Counted from the first letter of the stretch, positions 24,080 through 35,437 are shown. The stretch: 64,000 bases of DNA from Phlebiopsis flavidoalba (GCA_035772785.1 JAOCPU010000057.1:62001-126000), one strand, 5' to 3'. Notes: a model not told the origin generated them from the letters alone. Translations and numbers: made by a program.

Positions 24080-25213
24080 ACCACAGACAAAAGTAATGCA
24101 ATTGGGCTTTAAGGACTTGGAAACAATAGCTTATAAGTTGTGATGCTCAGAATATGGCTATAAACTGTTAATTGCATATATACAATATGTATATGTAGTA
24201 TTTTATCACAGTATCATATCCTATATATAGCAGGTGCTCATAAGATAAATTGAATATATATTACTTTTGAGCATAACAAAGAATAGCTTTTAAAGGTTGA
24301 AAGAAGATGGTAAGGTGAGACCTTTTGTATCTGAATTTACGTTATATGAAGACATAAGTTCAAAAACCTTTCTAGTCAATAAAAGCTATTCATTACACAG
24401 CATTTATGTAATTGCATTTTGCAATTGCTATACTAAATTTAGATTGCTTTCTAAAATAATTACCAGAAAGCAATTTGAATAATGGAAATAGTGCAATTCA
24501 CTTTAGACTTTTATCAATGTCTGGCTAGAGTTTGGATAAATGTAACTTGTGCAAATATATAGTATTGTAGTTTTAGGTTTGGGCATACTCATTACAAAAT
24601 ATAATTGCATCAATGCTGCTTTTGTAATGAACAGTGTTGATTAGCTAAGAATATCTGTGAAGTTATGTCTATACATGCCATAGATTCTGGTATATAAAAA
24701 TATTTAACTGCTATTTTATTTTAGCTCTCACAAGCTAGTTTCTTTGATATGCTCTTCAAAAGAAATAAGATATATTCAATTTACGCCTTATAAGCACTTG
24801 CTATATATAGTAATATGATATGGCAATAAATATAAGTACGTATACATACTGTCTATATACAATTTACAATTATAAATGGCTATCTCATGAGTTTAACAAG
24901 TTATAAAGCCATTGTTTTCTAAGTGCTCAAAGCCCAATTGCATTACTGAAAGCCGACGGCGAGTCGGCTTCACTAATTTCACTCCAGATGGAACGGGTAC
25001 AAAGTAAATCCTTTCGTCGTGGCAGCGTGAGCTCAGCAGTAATATACATGAACGCGGCATACCTTTCGTCGTGGCAGCGTGAGCTAAGGACCTCGACGAA
25101 GGTACGCGGCGCGTATATGTTCCCAAACAGGAAGGGAACAAATATCTGACAACACACCGTTGTACAACCCGGTGTAACCGTCCCGCGGTTACAATTACTT
25201 TTGTCTGCAGCTG
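24080..25213. mobile_element. Family A MITE carrying a solo LTR
   Basis: The left end lies near 24,080 (ccacagacaaaagtaatgca) and the right end at 25,213 (ttttgtctgcagctg), followed by TA. Without the 252-bp insertion plus target duplication at 24,942-25,198 its length is about 882 bp, close to the 866 bp of the copy at 7,878. The two arms pair over most of their length (for example 24,262-24,290 with 24,733-24,760). Confidence 0.72.
24947..25193 (-). mobile_element. Undecayed 247-bp solo LTR
   Basis: It inserts into the right end of a family A element. The target word ATTAC occurs at 24,942-24,946 and again at 25,194-25,198, and the uninterrupted site is seen in the family A copy at 21,170-21,180. 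On the minus strand the insert starts TGTAACCGcgggaCGGTTACA and ends CTTTCA, so it has TG...CA ends and a 5-bp duplication, the hallmarks of an LTR. It holds two 24-bp direct repeats (25,010-25,033 and 25,062-25,085; cctttcgtcgtggcagcgtg plus agct) and several stem-loops: agccgac/gtcggct at the other end, gttccc/gggaac near 25,120, and acaccg/cggtgt near 25,154. It keeps many CpG sites, unlike its host element, so it is recent. Confidence 0.75.
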
Positions 25214-25729
25214 TAAACATGCTTCATCATCAACTAACTTCACTGTAGACAGCTACATCTTCCTAAGCATTCACACTCAGTAGACATTTCAGAGGGCTAT
25301 AGAAAGATGTGCAGGGTACAACCTTTGGTTCTATTTGGACAGAACAAGCCTGTAGGCTCGCTGGCTATAGATGTGCGGCAAATTCTTGCACACGCACACC
25401 AAGCTGAATTTCCAACAACTGCACATACAATTATGCACAAGCACGCTGTACAAGAGCATGTCTGCACACGAAGAAAGATGAGCAAAGACTTCCACCTGAT
25501 TTGAGTCTGCAAGCTCAACCACTTCAGATGAGTACACATTAATTCTTTCTTCAAGCCTCTCCTATTTAGAGCCTCTTCCACATGCACAAACAAATCTCAA
25601 GGACATTTGGGAGCCAAAGTCAGCCTAGTTTTACTCAAGCACTGTGCCCACACATATGCTGATCCGTGCTGGCCTCTGGTTGTTTGTGTGCTGTGAGCGC
25701 GACAACAACAACAATAATGAACAGCTGTC

Positions 25730-26290
25730 ACGCGACATGATGATGAAAAACAAAGATAAAACAAATATAAAGAATAATATCACAACAACACTGGCCATAG
25801 TGCAATAAGACCAACAAAAGCACAACTAGGCCAACTACAGGCCGGCCACAGCACGGTACGACTGACTGCAATATGAAGTCACAGCGCAATAAGTATGGTG
25901 CAAAGTGTACAATAGCCACGGCATGACAAGGATCTGCCCAATGGGAATGACCACGGCATGGCGAGAACAACTACAATACAATGTGGACAGCGTAGAGCAT
26001 ACAACAGCTATGGCATGACAAGAATATGCTTGACAAGGACAACTGTGGCATGACAAGATGACCACAGCACAACGGCCAGCAACAACAGCACAATGTTGAT
26101 GACCACAGCACAACGTAGATAGTGCAAAGTGTACAACCACTGTGGCATAATAAAAAGACAAGCCCTGGCGAGAATATCAATGTGACAGAGGCAGTTGCAA
26201 AAAAGAACAGACACAGCATGGTGAGGCCAACTACAGCACCACAAGGTCTACTACAACACAACAAGGCTAGCAAAAGCACAATGAAGCCAA
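25730..26290. repeat. Degenerate short-period repeat
   Basis: The words accacagcacaac, ccacggcatgacaagga, ggcatgacaagaat and aaggccaactacagcac recur about every 15-35 bp throughout. This gives Cys/His/Val/Leu-rich frames on the minus strand that mimic protein. No fixed unit length could be set by eye. Confidence 0.6.
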
Positions 26291-27465
26291 TTATAGCATG
26301 ACAAGAGCTGATCTCTCAATTTTTGTACTCTTTTCTATAATAAATGTAATGTTTACGTATACAATAGTCTGATTGAGTGTTGTTAAATATAGTCTTAACA
26401 AAATACTTATATATCAATCATTATTCAATGTATTCACACTTGCTTACCTATAAGTGAAAGGCTGTGTAATGCATGTAGAATTTGTATAGAATAATTTAAT
26501 GTTATAATACTTGGAAAATGTAAACAAAGCAATAAAAACCTATAAATGGGCAAATAACCATGTGATAAACTGCTGAAAAGTATACTAACAAAGTAACCAT
26601 TCAAAAACTGCTAACAAATGCTATCAAAATGTAATAATATCACAATAGCTAAATAAGCCCCAAATAATGAACTAGTAATAAATAAATAAAAAACATGTAA
26701 ATCAAACAATGTCAGAAAAACTGGTCACCACCTAGCCAATAATGCAATAATGAAATTAATTGAAAAGAATATCAATAATGCTCTAGAAACTATTCAAAAA
26801 CATAAAAATGTTGAAGTAATTGGCAATAATGAATTAAGTGTTAAAAATATAATAGTCAGTAGATTACTGTGGGCTAATAGATTTTTTTTGAATTCATGTT
26901 AATTCAAGTTTGGGTTTTTTCTTGATGTCAATATTGGGCACTTAGCATAATGACTTGAGTGAGAGGTAGCTTCAGAGATCTGTATAGTTAGTAGCAATAT
27001 TCAGTTGTGAGATTCATGTACAACAATGTCAGAAAATTGGACAAGTTTTGATTCAAATTTGTGTTGGAAACCCTAGGGTTAAGGTTGGTAGATGCCTGAG
27101 AGACACTCAATTTTGAATTGAACAGTAACAAAAATCACACTTTCCCATTGTTTAAATAAAACTTTGTGTTAGAAAGAGATCCCCAATACCCAAACATGCA
27201 TTGGAAACAATTTATTATTTATGAATTGTGACTGGTACAAGCTCTATTGTAGCAGTATACGTATTGACAATTTATAAAGTTAAGCAGCAGTGCAGATCCT
27301 CCACCCCTCTCTTGCCTACCAAATAAAGAAGTTAAATATTAGGAATATATTAGTCAGCTATTTGAGATGCCTCATTCATACTCTACTTTTGCCGCCACTT
27401 CTGTCTGCTGCAAAATTTGCATCAGTCTGCCAAGGGGAGCACATAGGCTAAGCGCCTGACTGAAT

Positions 27466-27484
27466 GAGGAGAGGGGAGGGAGGT
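27466..27484 (+). repeat. G-rich repeat copy 1
   Basis: gaggagaggggagggaggta, followed by ccctcaggactta; first of four related G-rich boxes. Confidence 0.55.
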
Positions 27485-27880
27485 ACCCTCAGGACTTATT
27501 AGAATTTTTGCAAATATTGTGATTATTACCAAATAATACCTAAAATAATGCAGCTTGACTCCCAAATTATCCAAAACCCTTGGAAATGGATTGCAAAAGG
27601 GCCAACGGTTATTTACGGCAAGTATGAGCATGGTTCAAAGATAAAAGGCACGTGAATGTAATGAGTCATCAAAGTGATGTCAGATTGAGACTCCGACCAG
27701 CTCACTCCGTTTGGTAGCCAAGATGTAGAACACTCCTGGCTTAGATTGGACAGCCTCCCTCACCTGTCTCCAATTCAAAAAGCAGCGGCGGCATGGAGGG
27801 TAGTACATAGGCATTTTAAGGTAAGTAGTACGACATAACTCAGCCAAGGGGGTAGCAGGAATTAAGTGCCCTACCCGATG

Positions 27881-27900
27881 AGGAGAGGGGAGGGTAGGAG
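27881..27900 (+). repeat. G-rich repeat copy 2
   Basis: aggagaggggagggtaggag followed by gctaggaccttaaac; related to copies 1, 3 and 4. Confidence 0.55.
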
Positions 27901-28468
27901 GCTAGGACCTTAAACATATTTTTTGTGGAAGAAGATATTGCACAAAAAATATTCCCGTGCTTTAAAGCAGCTGTACATGTGTTCTAAAGTGTAGCTCGAC
28001 CTCATGTAAGGTCTCAAAGGGTGTGTTTATATGTATTGACATTATTATGAGGCATCAACACACCAATTTGGTGGGGCGGCTATTTCCTGCTATGGTTTGG
28101 TCATCTTGTTCAGTAGCCAGAGTCTAAAGATGCATGTGGCAGATTGTAACACCGCTCGTTGGTTATATAAAAGTGCGGGGCACTTTGTCAAATCAGAAAT
28201 ACTCAAGCCCTTTGCACACCTGGTGCTGTAGATGCAACAAGGTGTTCCCAGTGTAAGTGAAAAGCGCAAGAACTTGACAATGATCAACAGGATGCCTCCG
28301 ACAATGACTGCGTTGAGGTTGATAACACTGGGGTTGGTTCTGTGACGATGTATGCAGAGAGAACACAGGTTTCTGAGCAAAGAAACATAGAGTAGTATAA
28401 TTGATATTGCATTTGTAATACAAATTGTACATATGTAATCATCATAACTCATCATTTAGGCGCCAAAT

Positions 28469-28540
28469 GGGAGGGGAGGGTAGGGTCCTCTGACTTTAAA
28501 ACACGAAAACCATCATAGGGTAATGGATTTTTTTCCTGCT
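28469..28540 (+). repeat. G-rich repeat copy 3 with G4-capable run
   Basis: gggaggggagggtaggg has four runs of three or more G separated by 1-2 bases. It is followed by cctctgactttaaaacac and catcatagggtaatggattt, the same downstream order as copy 4. Confidence 0.65.
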
Positions 28541-28631
28541 AGAGCCGACCCTACCCCCTTGAACTCAGCAAACATGATTTGTTTATGTCATGCCAAATTG
28601 ATCCACACCCACGTGAAATTACCATATATAG

Positions 28632-28712
28632 AGGGGGAGAGGGGAGGGGAGGGCCGACCTATTGACCTTAACTCAAAAAATCGTCATCGGGTACTAATTT
28701 TTTGCTTTGCGC
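28632..28712 (+). repeat. G-rich repeat copy 4 with G4-capable run
   Basis: agggggagaggggaggggag followed by ggccgacctattgacctta and cgtcatcgggtactaatttt. It shares the downstream context with copy 3, 163 bp away, so the repeated unit is about 75 bp, not just the G run. Confidence 0.65.
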
Positions 28713-29312
28713 TCCCCTTGCAGTCTGCCGTCTTCATTGCAGAACCAACTGCCCAATGGAAGCTTTCCAAAATGCCAGCATACTTCAGATTGAATTGAAC
28801 GTGGTTAAGATGCTAGAGAGTAGACCATCTAACAGTCAACCATTTCACTATAAGTCCTATCTTGTTTGAACTCATCTGACACGCAATTTATAAATTAGGG
28901 CCATTTTCAAAATAGTCTAGCTGCAGCATTTATTCAAGACTACACTGCAAGTCTCAAACAGTCACTAGGCCCAGAATTTGGCCAGTTTGATGCCAGGAAA
29001 AAAAACAATAATATGTTCCAGGACTCTACCCTCCCTCTATCATTGGGTTGGGCACATCCGAGATGTGCATACCGCCATTGTACTTGACACCAGAACCGGC
29101 GTCTAGTGCTCACACAACACCCCGCCAATTCCCGATGACCTCTATCTTCTTAAGAACCAGCACGTTCACTTGTCGGGGTTCAAGCCCCGTTATCAAATGC
29201 ACATGCAGCAACCCTGATTCCCAGCAAGCCGGTATCAAGACCCTTACATCATGGGAGGCTCAGGGCTCACACTGGCTGGCTTCCCGGGGCGTCTGCTGAG
29301 TCTTTTAATGCC

Positions 29313-32092
29313 ATGGTTCGTGCCCTCTGCGTATGTTTTTTGCACTTCCTGTCGCCTTCATTGAGCCCACAGGAACCCTCTCCCTACCCGCGGCTTTGCT
29401 TTGCCCTAAGCTCGCCCCGCGGACATGGCCACCCTACCGGCGAACACGACCACATCCGGGACATTAACGATGGCGGTGTGCACACCCCTCTCGTCCCTCC
29501 AGACACGCCTCGTTTTATGGGGGGATCGCCCTCGCTGCAGGAGAGTGCGCGCAACTCCTTTCTCGTGCCCCAAACTCCCGAGGCGTCGCGTCCGTTCCTC
29601 GCCCAAGGCGCGTCCGAGGAGAAGATCATCGGGGGCGGGGACGCAAGGCCGCCCCGTCGGCGCCGATGGGGGCTCTTCGCTCTCATCGGTGCCATCGCCG
29701 TGGTCGTGATCGTGCTCGCGGTCGTCCTGCCGGTGACCCTTGTCCACAAGCACCACGGCGGCGGCGGCGGCAGCGGCGGGAGCTCGGCATCTTCGTCCAC
29801 TACGAACCCTGAATCTCCGACCGGCGCGACTAGCGGTGGGAACGGCTCCCAGGATTACTACGGAGAACAATGTGACGTTCACCTACGTGAACAATTTTGG
29901 CGGCACCTGTGAGCGGCGCCCCGTCTGCTCCCGTGCGGTATGTTCTGACCGTCGTTGCAGGGGTTGATGATCCCGCAAACACCCGTTCAACAACAGTGCC
30001 CGTGCGCAGTCTTACACGCCGTCCCTGGAAGAAGAGTGGGTGTGGGGCCAGGATTTGATTCGTGGTATGTAACATCTGATCTCGTTTTCTGGGGCGCGAA
30101 ACTAACATAGCTCAAGGTGTGAACCTCGGCGGGTGGCTCGTAACTGAGCCGTTCATCGTCCCCGCTCTCTACGAGAAGTACCAGAATGCCTCTCCACCTG
30201 CGGTCGACGAATGGACACTCAGCGAGGCTATGTTGAACGACACCAGTCCTGGTGGCGGCATTCAGCAGCTAGAGCAACACTATCAAACCTTCATAGTAAG
30301 TTCCCGAACCGTGTGTTCCCCATTCAGACCGCCCTAAGTCTTGTATTCTCCGCAGACAGAGCAGGATTTCGCACAGATTGCAGCTGCCGGATTGAACTGG
30401 GTCCGTCTCCCCGTGCCCTACTGGGCGATCGAAGTGTGGCCGGGCGAGCCGTTCCTGCCCAAGAACCGCCTGGACCTATGCACTGAAGGCACTCGGATGG
30501 GCACGTAAGTATGGCCTGCGTGTACTTCTCGAACTCCACACCGCACCCGGCTCGCAGAACGGCTTGAACCATTCAGGCAGGCTCGGGCCCATCAACTTCC
30601 TCAACGGTCCCATGGGAGTCGCAAACGCGCAGCGTACGCTGGAGTACATCCGAGTACTCACCGAGTTCATTTCGCAGCCAGAGTACCGAGGCGTTGTGAC
30701 GGCGTTTGGACCCATAAACGAGCCGCTCATGGGCGATATTGGAAGGGACGTCCTGGACAGCTTGTGAGCATTGCTCCTGTCTCTTTACATAGGGTTTGCC
30801 GTGTCTGATGTGCCCCCTTTGTCTGCAGCTACTTGGAAGCCTACGAGATGATTCGAAACATTGTAAGCTGTCCAGCTTCCATTCCTGTACCTCGTTTTTT
30901 TTCCTACTCATGCACTCTACAGACGGGCATTGGAAAGGGCCCGGCCATTGTCATGCACGATGGCTTCCAAGGTTTTGACCCCGTGGAAAGGATTCCCTTA
31001 ACCAGGTGGCAGACGTGCGTGTCCAGCGACAGCCCTTTGCGCGATAACGAGACTGATAGTCGCCCGATATGCTCCAGGGCCTTGTGCTCGATACGCATCC
31101 TTACGTCGTAAGTTTTGCCCCGAATGTACAAGGCGCGATATGCTCACGCTTCTCTACAGGCCTTCGGAGGCAACCTGGATCAGCCGCTGGACTACTGGCC
31201 TCCCGCTGCGTGCCGTGCCTTCCAGACAAACCAATCAAACTTTGATTTTGGCCCAACGATTACCGAGAATTCAGCGCTGCTATCAATGACGTATGTGCTC
31301 ATCAACTCGTTGCATCCTATCAATGAGACTCACCCATTGCGCTGGGTATGCAGTGCGGCAAGTGGCTGAAGAACGTTTGTGTGCCAAAATGCGACCTTCC
31401 CTGACTGTGGGCCCTGGGACGACTGGCCGACCTGGACGCAAGACATGAAGGACGGCGTCAAGTCGTTTGTCATGTCAAGCATGGACGCCATGCACATGCC
31501 AGGCTACTTCTTCTGGACCTGGAAGGTAGTGTATGTTTTCATCTGCTTAGGCGAACTGGCTCCGTTCATCTCACACTCGCCTCATTCCAGATAGGCAACT
31601 CGTCCGTGACCGGTATCGAGTCCTCGCCGATGTGGTCTTACCAACTCGGCCTCGCAAACGGCTGGATGCCTACCGATCCAAGAGACGCAGTTGGACACTG
31701 TGACTCGATCGGTGTGCAGTTTAACCAGCCCTTCAACGGGGCTCCTACCCCTCCTGGCAGACAGGCGGGTCAGGCGCAGGCATGATCGACCCCTCAGCAA
31801 CCGCGGACACTCGAGGCGTACCCACCGACGCTCTCGAACGCTGAGACTGGAGTAAACGCGAACCCAACATTGCTAAGAACCAGACGCTGTAATAGTGAGG
31901 CACTGGGCTACACTGACATCAGCGCAAACCCGACGCTTGCGGAGCCGCGTGAAAAAAAAAAGCGACGTTCTCAAAACCGGTGCGACGACGAGCGGCGGCG
32001 ACGGATGGGCAGATGCGCAAGACACCGGGCGCTCGCGCCTGCAACACCTAGTCGCCTGGATGCTCCTACCCCGACGCGGTGGGGGAGTTTAA
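29313..32092 (+). CDS. GH5 exo-beta-1,3-glucanase, type II membrane-anchored
   Basis: Glucan 1,3-beta-glucosidase of glycoside hydrolase family 5 (subfamily 9 type), acting on cell-wall beta-1,3-glucan. A short cytosolic N-terminus is followed by RRRR and one membrane span (WGLFALIGAIAVVVIVLAV, near 29,668-29,725), then a Gly/Ser linker, so the catalytic domain faces outward as in ExgD-like enzymes. Catalytic landmarks are GVNLGGWLVTEPFI (30,117 on), GLNWVRLPVPYWAIE, LLELHTAPGSQNG, FGPINEPLMG with the acid/base Glu near 30,720, EFSAAIND with the nucleophile Glu near 31,270, and PGYFFWTWK near 31,500. Introns read: 29,909-29,960, 30,065-30,116, 30,296-30,355, and at least four more. One-base frame breaks occur near 29,850, 29,980, 30,470 and 31,740 and in the tail (GGDGWADA, GCSYPDA near 32,070). 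The start is uncertain: ATG 29,313 is in frame, but a short upstream exon is possible. Confidence 0.9.
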
Positions 32093-32599
32093 GAATTTTG
32101 GTGGGGTAAAGAGGTGGTTCGCCCCTGCGGACGCTGACCGATTCATTCGTGTGCGGAGTGGGAGCATCCGCTGCTACTTTGGGAAAGGGGCCTTCCTGGG
32201 ACCTACGCGGAAACCCCCACCACCCCTGTGCGCCAAAATAGAGAACATTGCTAAGTAACATCGGGATTCTTGCATTATGTACGCTTTTACGACAGACACG
32301 TACCGACGTACCTCCTCGCTAGAACACTGGAGATACCTGTATATACCAGATAGGGAGGGTTCCGCTATCTCTCCTCGCTTTCCGATCCTTGCTCCCGGAT
32401 CTCTATGCGCATGTGCCCCAAGCGGCACTCGGACATGTATCTCGTCTGCCCTACGGACATCGCTGTATCCAGTTTTGTTGCTACACTCTAGACGTTGTTG
32501 TCATTCCATACTATAATCTGAACGTGTATTTGCAGGAGCTGTGATACCCTCCTCACGCTGTAGAATTGTTACAACAGTATTTTGCTTCTCGTGTACATC
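32093..32599. other. Intergenic, converging gene ends
   Basis: Lies between the glucanase tail and the ADE2 C-terminus, which converge. No further gene seen. It probably holds both 3' untranslated regions. Confidence 0.5.
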
Positions 32600-34651
32600 T
32601 ATACAACACAACGAGGCCGGTCGCCAACAATCCTTCATGATTTTCTTGACCTGGTAATCCTCCCATCCGACTTCATCCAGCTTCTCCACCTTCCCCATGA
32701 CCTCTGTCTCGAGACCCTTGAGGTTACTTTTTTACTTTTTCCATTTCGCGAACAAGATCGGGCTCATTCCGACAGCGAGCATACGCACGGCAAGAAGGCC
32801 TGCGTTCGTGCCGTTGTTGATCGCGACCGTGGCGCACAGGAATACCCCTCTGCAAGGCACATTAGCACAGGAACAGAGGAGGAACACACATAGACATACG
32901 GGCATCTGAACAATACTATGCAGCGAGTCAACGCCATCCAGCGAGCTGCCCTTCACAGGGACACCAATGACCGGCAGCGCCGTCATCGCGGCCACCATAC
33001 CAGGGAGATGCGCCGCGCCACCCCGCGCCCGCAATAATGGACCTTGATCCCGCGCGACGCCGCCGAGCGCGCATACTCAACAAGCCGATCGGGCGTCCGA
33101 TGCGCCGAGACAATCGTGAGCTCGTACGGGATATTGAAGCGGTCGAGCATCTGCGCGGCGGGTGTCATGACGGGGAGGTCGAGTCGCTGCCCATGATGAC
33201 GCCGACGAGCGGGTGGCGGTGGGCGAGTGCGCCTTGGGCGGCTCCGGCGGCGCGTACTTGTCGATCTCGGCGCGGTCCCCCCTTGGGCCCGGGCAGGTGC
33301 TCGAGCAGCAGGCGCAGCCGCGCGCGCAGCTCGGCGTCCGAGTCCCGCGCACGATGGTCGCGTGGTCCCCTCTTGCGGCCCTTGCGGCTCGTCGCCTTTG
33401 CCGTAGAGGTGCACGGACACGCCTGGGACGGAGAGAGCGCATAGGTCCCTCGCGAAGGATTTGACTTCTTCGAGGTCGTTGGACGCGCCGTCATAAGGTT
33501 GAGCATGGCGGCAGCGGGGCACTTTGAGCGCGGGTGGAACCAAGCGGAAGTGAAAAGGATTGAGCGGAGGTGGTTCTCGAATTGTGAGGTTTCACAAGCT
33601 TCGATGGTATAGTGACCGGAGTTGTGTGGGCGGGGTGCAATCTCGTTGAGATATATTGCTGCCTGTAGTTCGATTGAGCAAAGACGGCCACGAAAGCGTG
33701 AATAGATCCTCACCGTTCTCGAGGAGGAACATTTCTACACCAAAGATACCAGCACCCTCGAAAGTCTTGACAGCGGCCTCAGCAATGCCGCGCGCACGGT
33801 CCGCCACAGCGGGATCCTTGTGTCTCAACGGGGAGCGAAGACAAGGTGGCAGATGTTGTCCTTGTGTACCGTCTCGACTGCAAGGGTACGACCGAACCTC
33901 TCCTGTTGTCGAGCGCACGACCATCACCGCAAGCTCGGCGACGAATGGGACCCATTTTTCGCAAGTAGAGCGGTCGGTTCTTCAATACCGTGAGGGCGCC
34001 TCCAGAAGAGCTTGGTTGATGGTTGCGCAGAACAAAGTTCCCGCGGCCATCAGTATGCGAGAGTGCGGCTCTTAACCATCATCGGAAATCCAAGCTTCGA
34101 GCCCGCCTCTTCCAACGATTCTTTCGACGACTCGACCGGCAAGAAGCTCGAGACGGGCAAACCGTGCTGACGGAGATGCTTCTTCTGGTTGAAACTTGTC
34201 CTGGATGATTCTGATGGTCGAAGGACTGGGATGTACACCAAGCGGCATAGCCGGCTCGACTTTTTCGAGCACATCGGCGTTGACGTGCTCATCTCGACGG
34301 TGAGGACGTCTACGCGCGCGGCCAGCTCGCGAATCTTCGCAGGGTCCGAGAACGCGCCGTTGACGTGCGCCTTGTCCAGGGTTCTTGGGCGCAAAGACTT
34401 GTATTCGCCGGGCTGTGCTCGCCGACGTCGAGGAAGCAGATGTCGATGTCAGAGCAGCGCCGCGGGCACGGCGAGCATTGCGCCCCAGCTGGCCGGCCGC
34501 CTAGAGCGCCGAGTCATTACACGCACATGACGAGCCACGTACCTGCGGCGGATATCTGGCGAGTTTGCTCGTACAATATCCGTGACATTGAAAAAATGCG
34601 AAGAGATGGACCCACTCTCACCTAGCACGACCGACAGTCTTGCCTTGCCAT
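32600..34651 (-). CDS. ADE2: Phosphoribosylaminoimidazole carboxylase (ADE2)
   Basis: Converts aminoimidazole ribonucleotide to its 4-carboxylate in purine synthesis, in the cytosol. The fungal enzyme fuses a PurK-like ATP-grasp part with a PurE-like part, and both are visible. PurK: QLG near 34,487, [18 protein letters not shown] near 34,330-34,390, [17 protein letters not shown] near 34,070, [15 protein letters not shown] near 33,720, and [17 protein letters not shown] near 33,620. Pur[10 protein letters not shown] near 33,190, SAHRTPDRL near 33,090, and [18 protein letters not shown] near 32,970. The tail [14 protein letters not shown] lies near 32,660. Exon 1 starts at ATG 34,651 and ends before an intron that begins gtgagag near 34,623. 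Another intron lies near 32,845-32,915. At least five one-base frame breaks interrupt the frame. The start lies 106 bp from RSA3, which is divergent. Confidence 0.92.
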
Positions 34652-34757
34652 CTTTTGAGGTCGAGAAACAGGATCGTCCGGCAAATGCTCGTGCCTGCAA
34701 TTCTGCAAAGTTGTCTCCCTCGAGCGCCCTTCTGCTTTAATTACCCACCCACGAACG
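34652..34757. promoter_or_regulatory. Divergent ADE2/RSA3 promoter region
   Basis: Only 106 bp separate the proposed ATG codons of ADE2 (minus) and RSA3 (plus), so the two genes must share or overlap their promoters. A CT-rich stretch (tctccctcgagcgcccttct) lies near 34,711-34,731, as is common in basidiomycete core promoters. No clear TATA box. Confidence 0.45.
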
Positions 34758-35437
34758 ATGGCCCCCGCGAACAACCAGAAAGCTCAACAGAAAAGCTGGA
34801 CACGCAAGCGCAAGAGGCGTGTCGCCTCGTCGTCGTCAGAGTCGCGTCCTCGGAATCGGTACTCATCCTCGTCTTCGGCGACCTCTGCTCCCGTCGTACG
34901 CCGTCCAACAGCTGCAAAGCCCAGCCCCAAGCCTGAGCCTGAAGACGGAGTTCAGACTCTGGTTCATCGTCCTCCTCTGACGATTCAGATTCAAGCTCTG
35001 AAGCTTCAGATGCTTTCCCCCTACAAAACCTGGCACAGAAACTTCTACCGCGCCCGAAACTCGTAACACGAGAACGGTCACCCTCACCGTAGTACCAACT
35101 ACCAATCCTCCATCCCCACGTTCCTATCTCCAGAAAATCCCCCACAAGACGATGCGATACTCCGTGCACGCTTCAAGAAATTCTGGATGACCTCAGTAGC
35201 CACGACGCCTTCCAAGGCGACTTTGGGAGATGCTGCGAAAGGTATTACTATCGCACATCCGTATACATTTCATGTCCTCACTAGTTTCACAGGAGCCTGC
35301 AATGACGAAGTCGCGACTCGCCATTCTCATCGATTCCCTTGCGCTCGGGCGCAGACGTCTTCTCAAACTCATCAAACTCACGTCCCGAAGACATTGGGAA
35401 TGAGGGGATGGAGGTCGTTCCTCTGGGAAATGAGTAG
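34758..35437 (+). CDS. RSA3: Ribosome assembly protein 3 (RSA3)
   Basis: Small nucleolar factor of early 60S subunit assembly; in yeast a member of the Npa1 complex. The N-terminus (MAPANNQKAQQKSWTRKRKR) is basic, followed by Ser/Glu-rich low-complexity sequence. The conserved C-terminal domain reads FKKFW near 35,170, then DAFQGDF, MLRK, a 51-nt intron (35,242-35,292), EPAMTKSRLAILIDSLA, SGADVFSNSSNS and GNEGMEVV before TAG at 35,435-35,437. This order matches the RSA3 family domain. Frame breaks occur in exon 1 (near 35,000 and 35,220) and one extra C near 35,344. Confidence 0.85.

Larger units (their letters stand above)
1..28950. other. AT-rich repeat compartment
   Basis: This half of the window is strongly AT-rich, poor in CpG and filled with relics of mobile elements, while the part after about 29,000 is GC-richer and gene-dense. 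Comparison of the copia LTR copies shows the decay directly. The better preserved copy at 4,585-4,919 has a CG-rich stem-loop around 4,743-4,765 (gggcgattaagcgccc), and the copy at 737-1,042 reads gcaattaaggcc there, with CpG changed to CpA or TpG. That pattern fits cytosine methylation followed by deamination, or a RIP-like process. The exact boundary near 28,950 is judged by eye. Confidence 0.8.
26291..28950. other. AT-rich spacer up to the compartment border
   Basis: 26,291-27,380 shows nothing but AT-rich DNA. From 27,460 on it holds the G-rich repeats listed separately. A 121-codon minus-strand frame at 28,090-28,455 has one hydrophobic segment (VIVGGILLIIVKFL) but no recognised family. 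Confidence 0.5.

Noticed and set aside
24942..25199. Reading 24,948-25,193 as a 6-bp-duplication hairpin element or mitochondrial double-hairpin insert
   Set aside because: Shifting the border by one base gives TG...CA ends and a 5-bp ATTAC duplication, which fits a solo LTR much better.
25728..26279. Long minus-strand open frames rich in Cys/His/Val (25,728-25,970, 25,835-26,161, 25,971-26,279)
   Set aside because: They are all translations of the degenerate short-period repeat and have no domain.
27066..27083. Telomere-like word accctagggttaagg
   Set aside because: A single inverted unit without tandem repetition; chance is likely.
29150..29195. T-arm-like stem cggggttcaagccccg suggesting a tRNA gene
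   Set aside because: No matching acceptor stem, D-arm or anticodon arm fits about 72 nt upstream or downstream.
33037..33464. Long plus-strand open frames over ADE2
   Set aside because: They lie opposite the clearly conserved PurE part of ADE2 and are Arg/Ala-rich shadows of GC-rich coding DNA.
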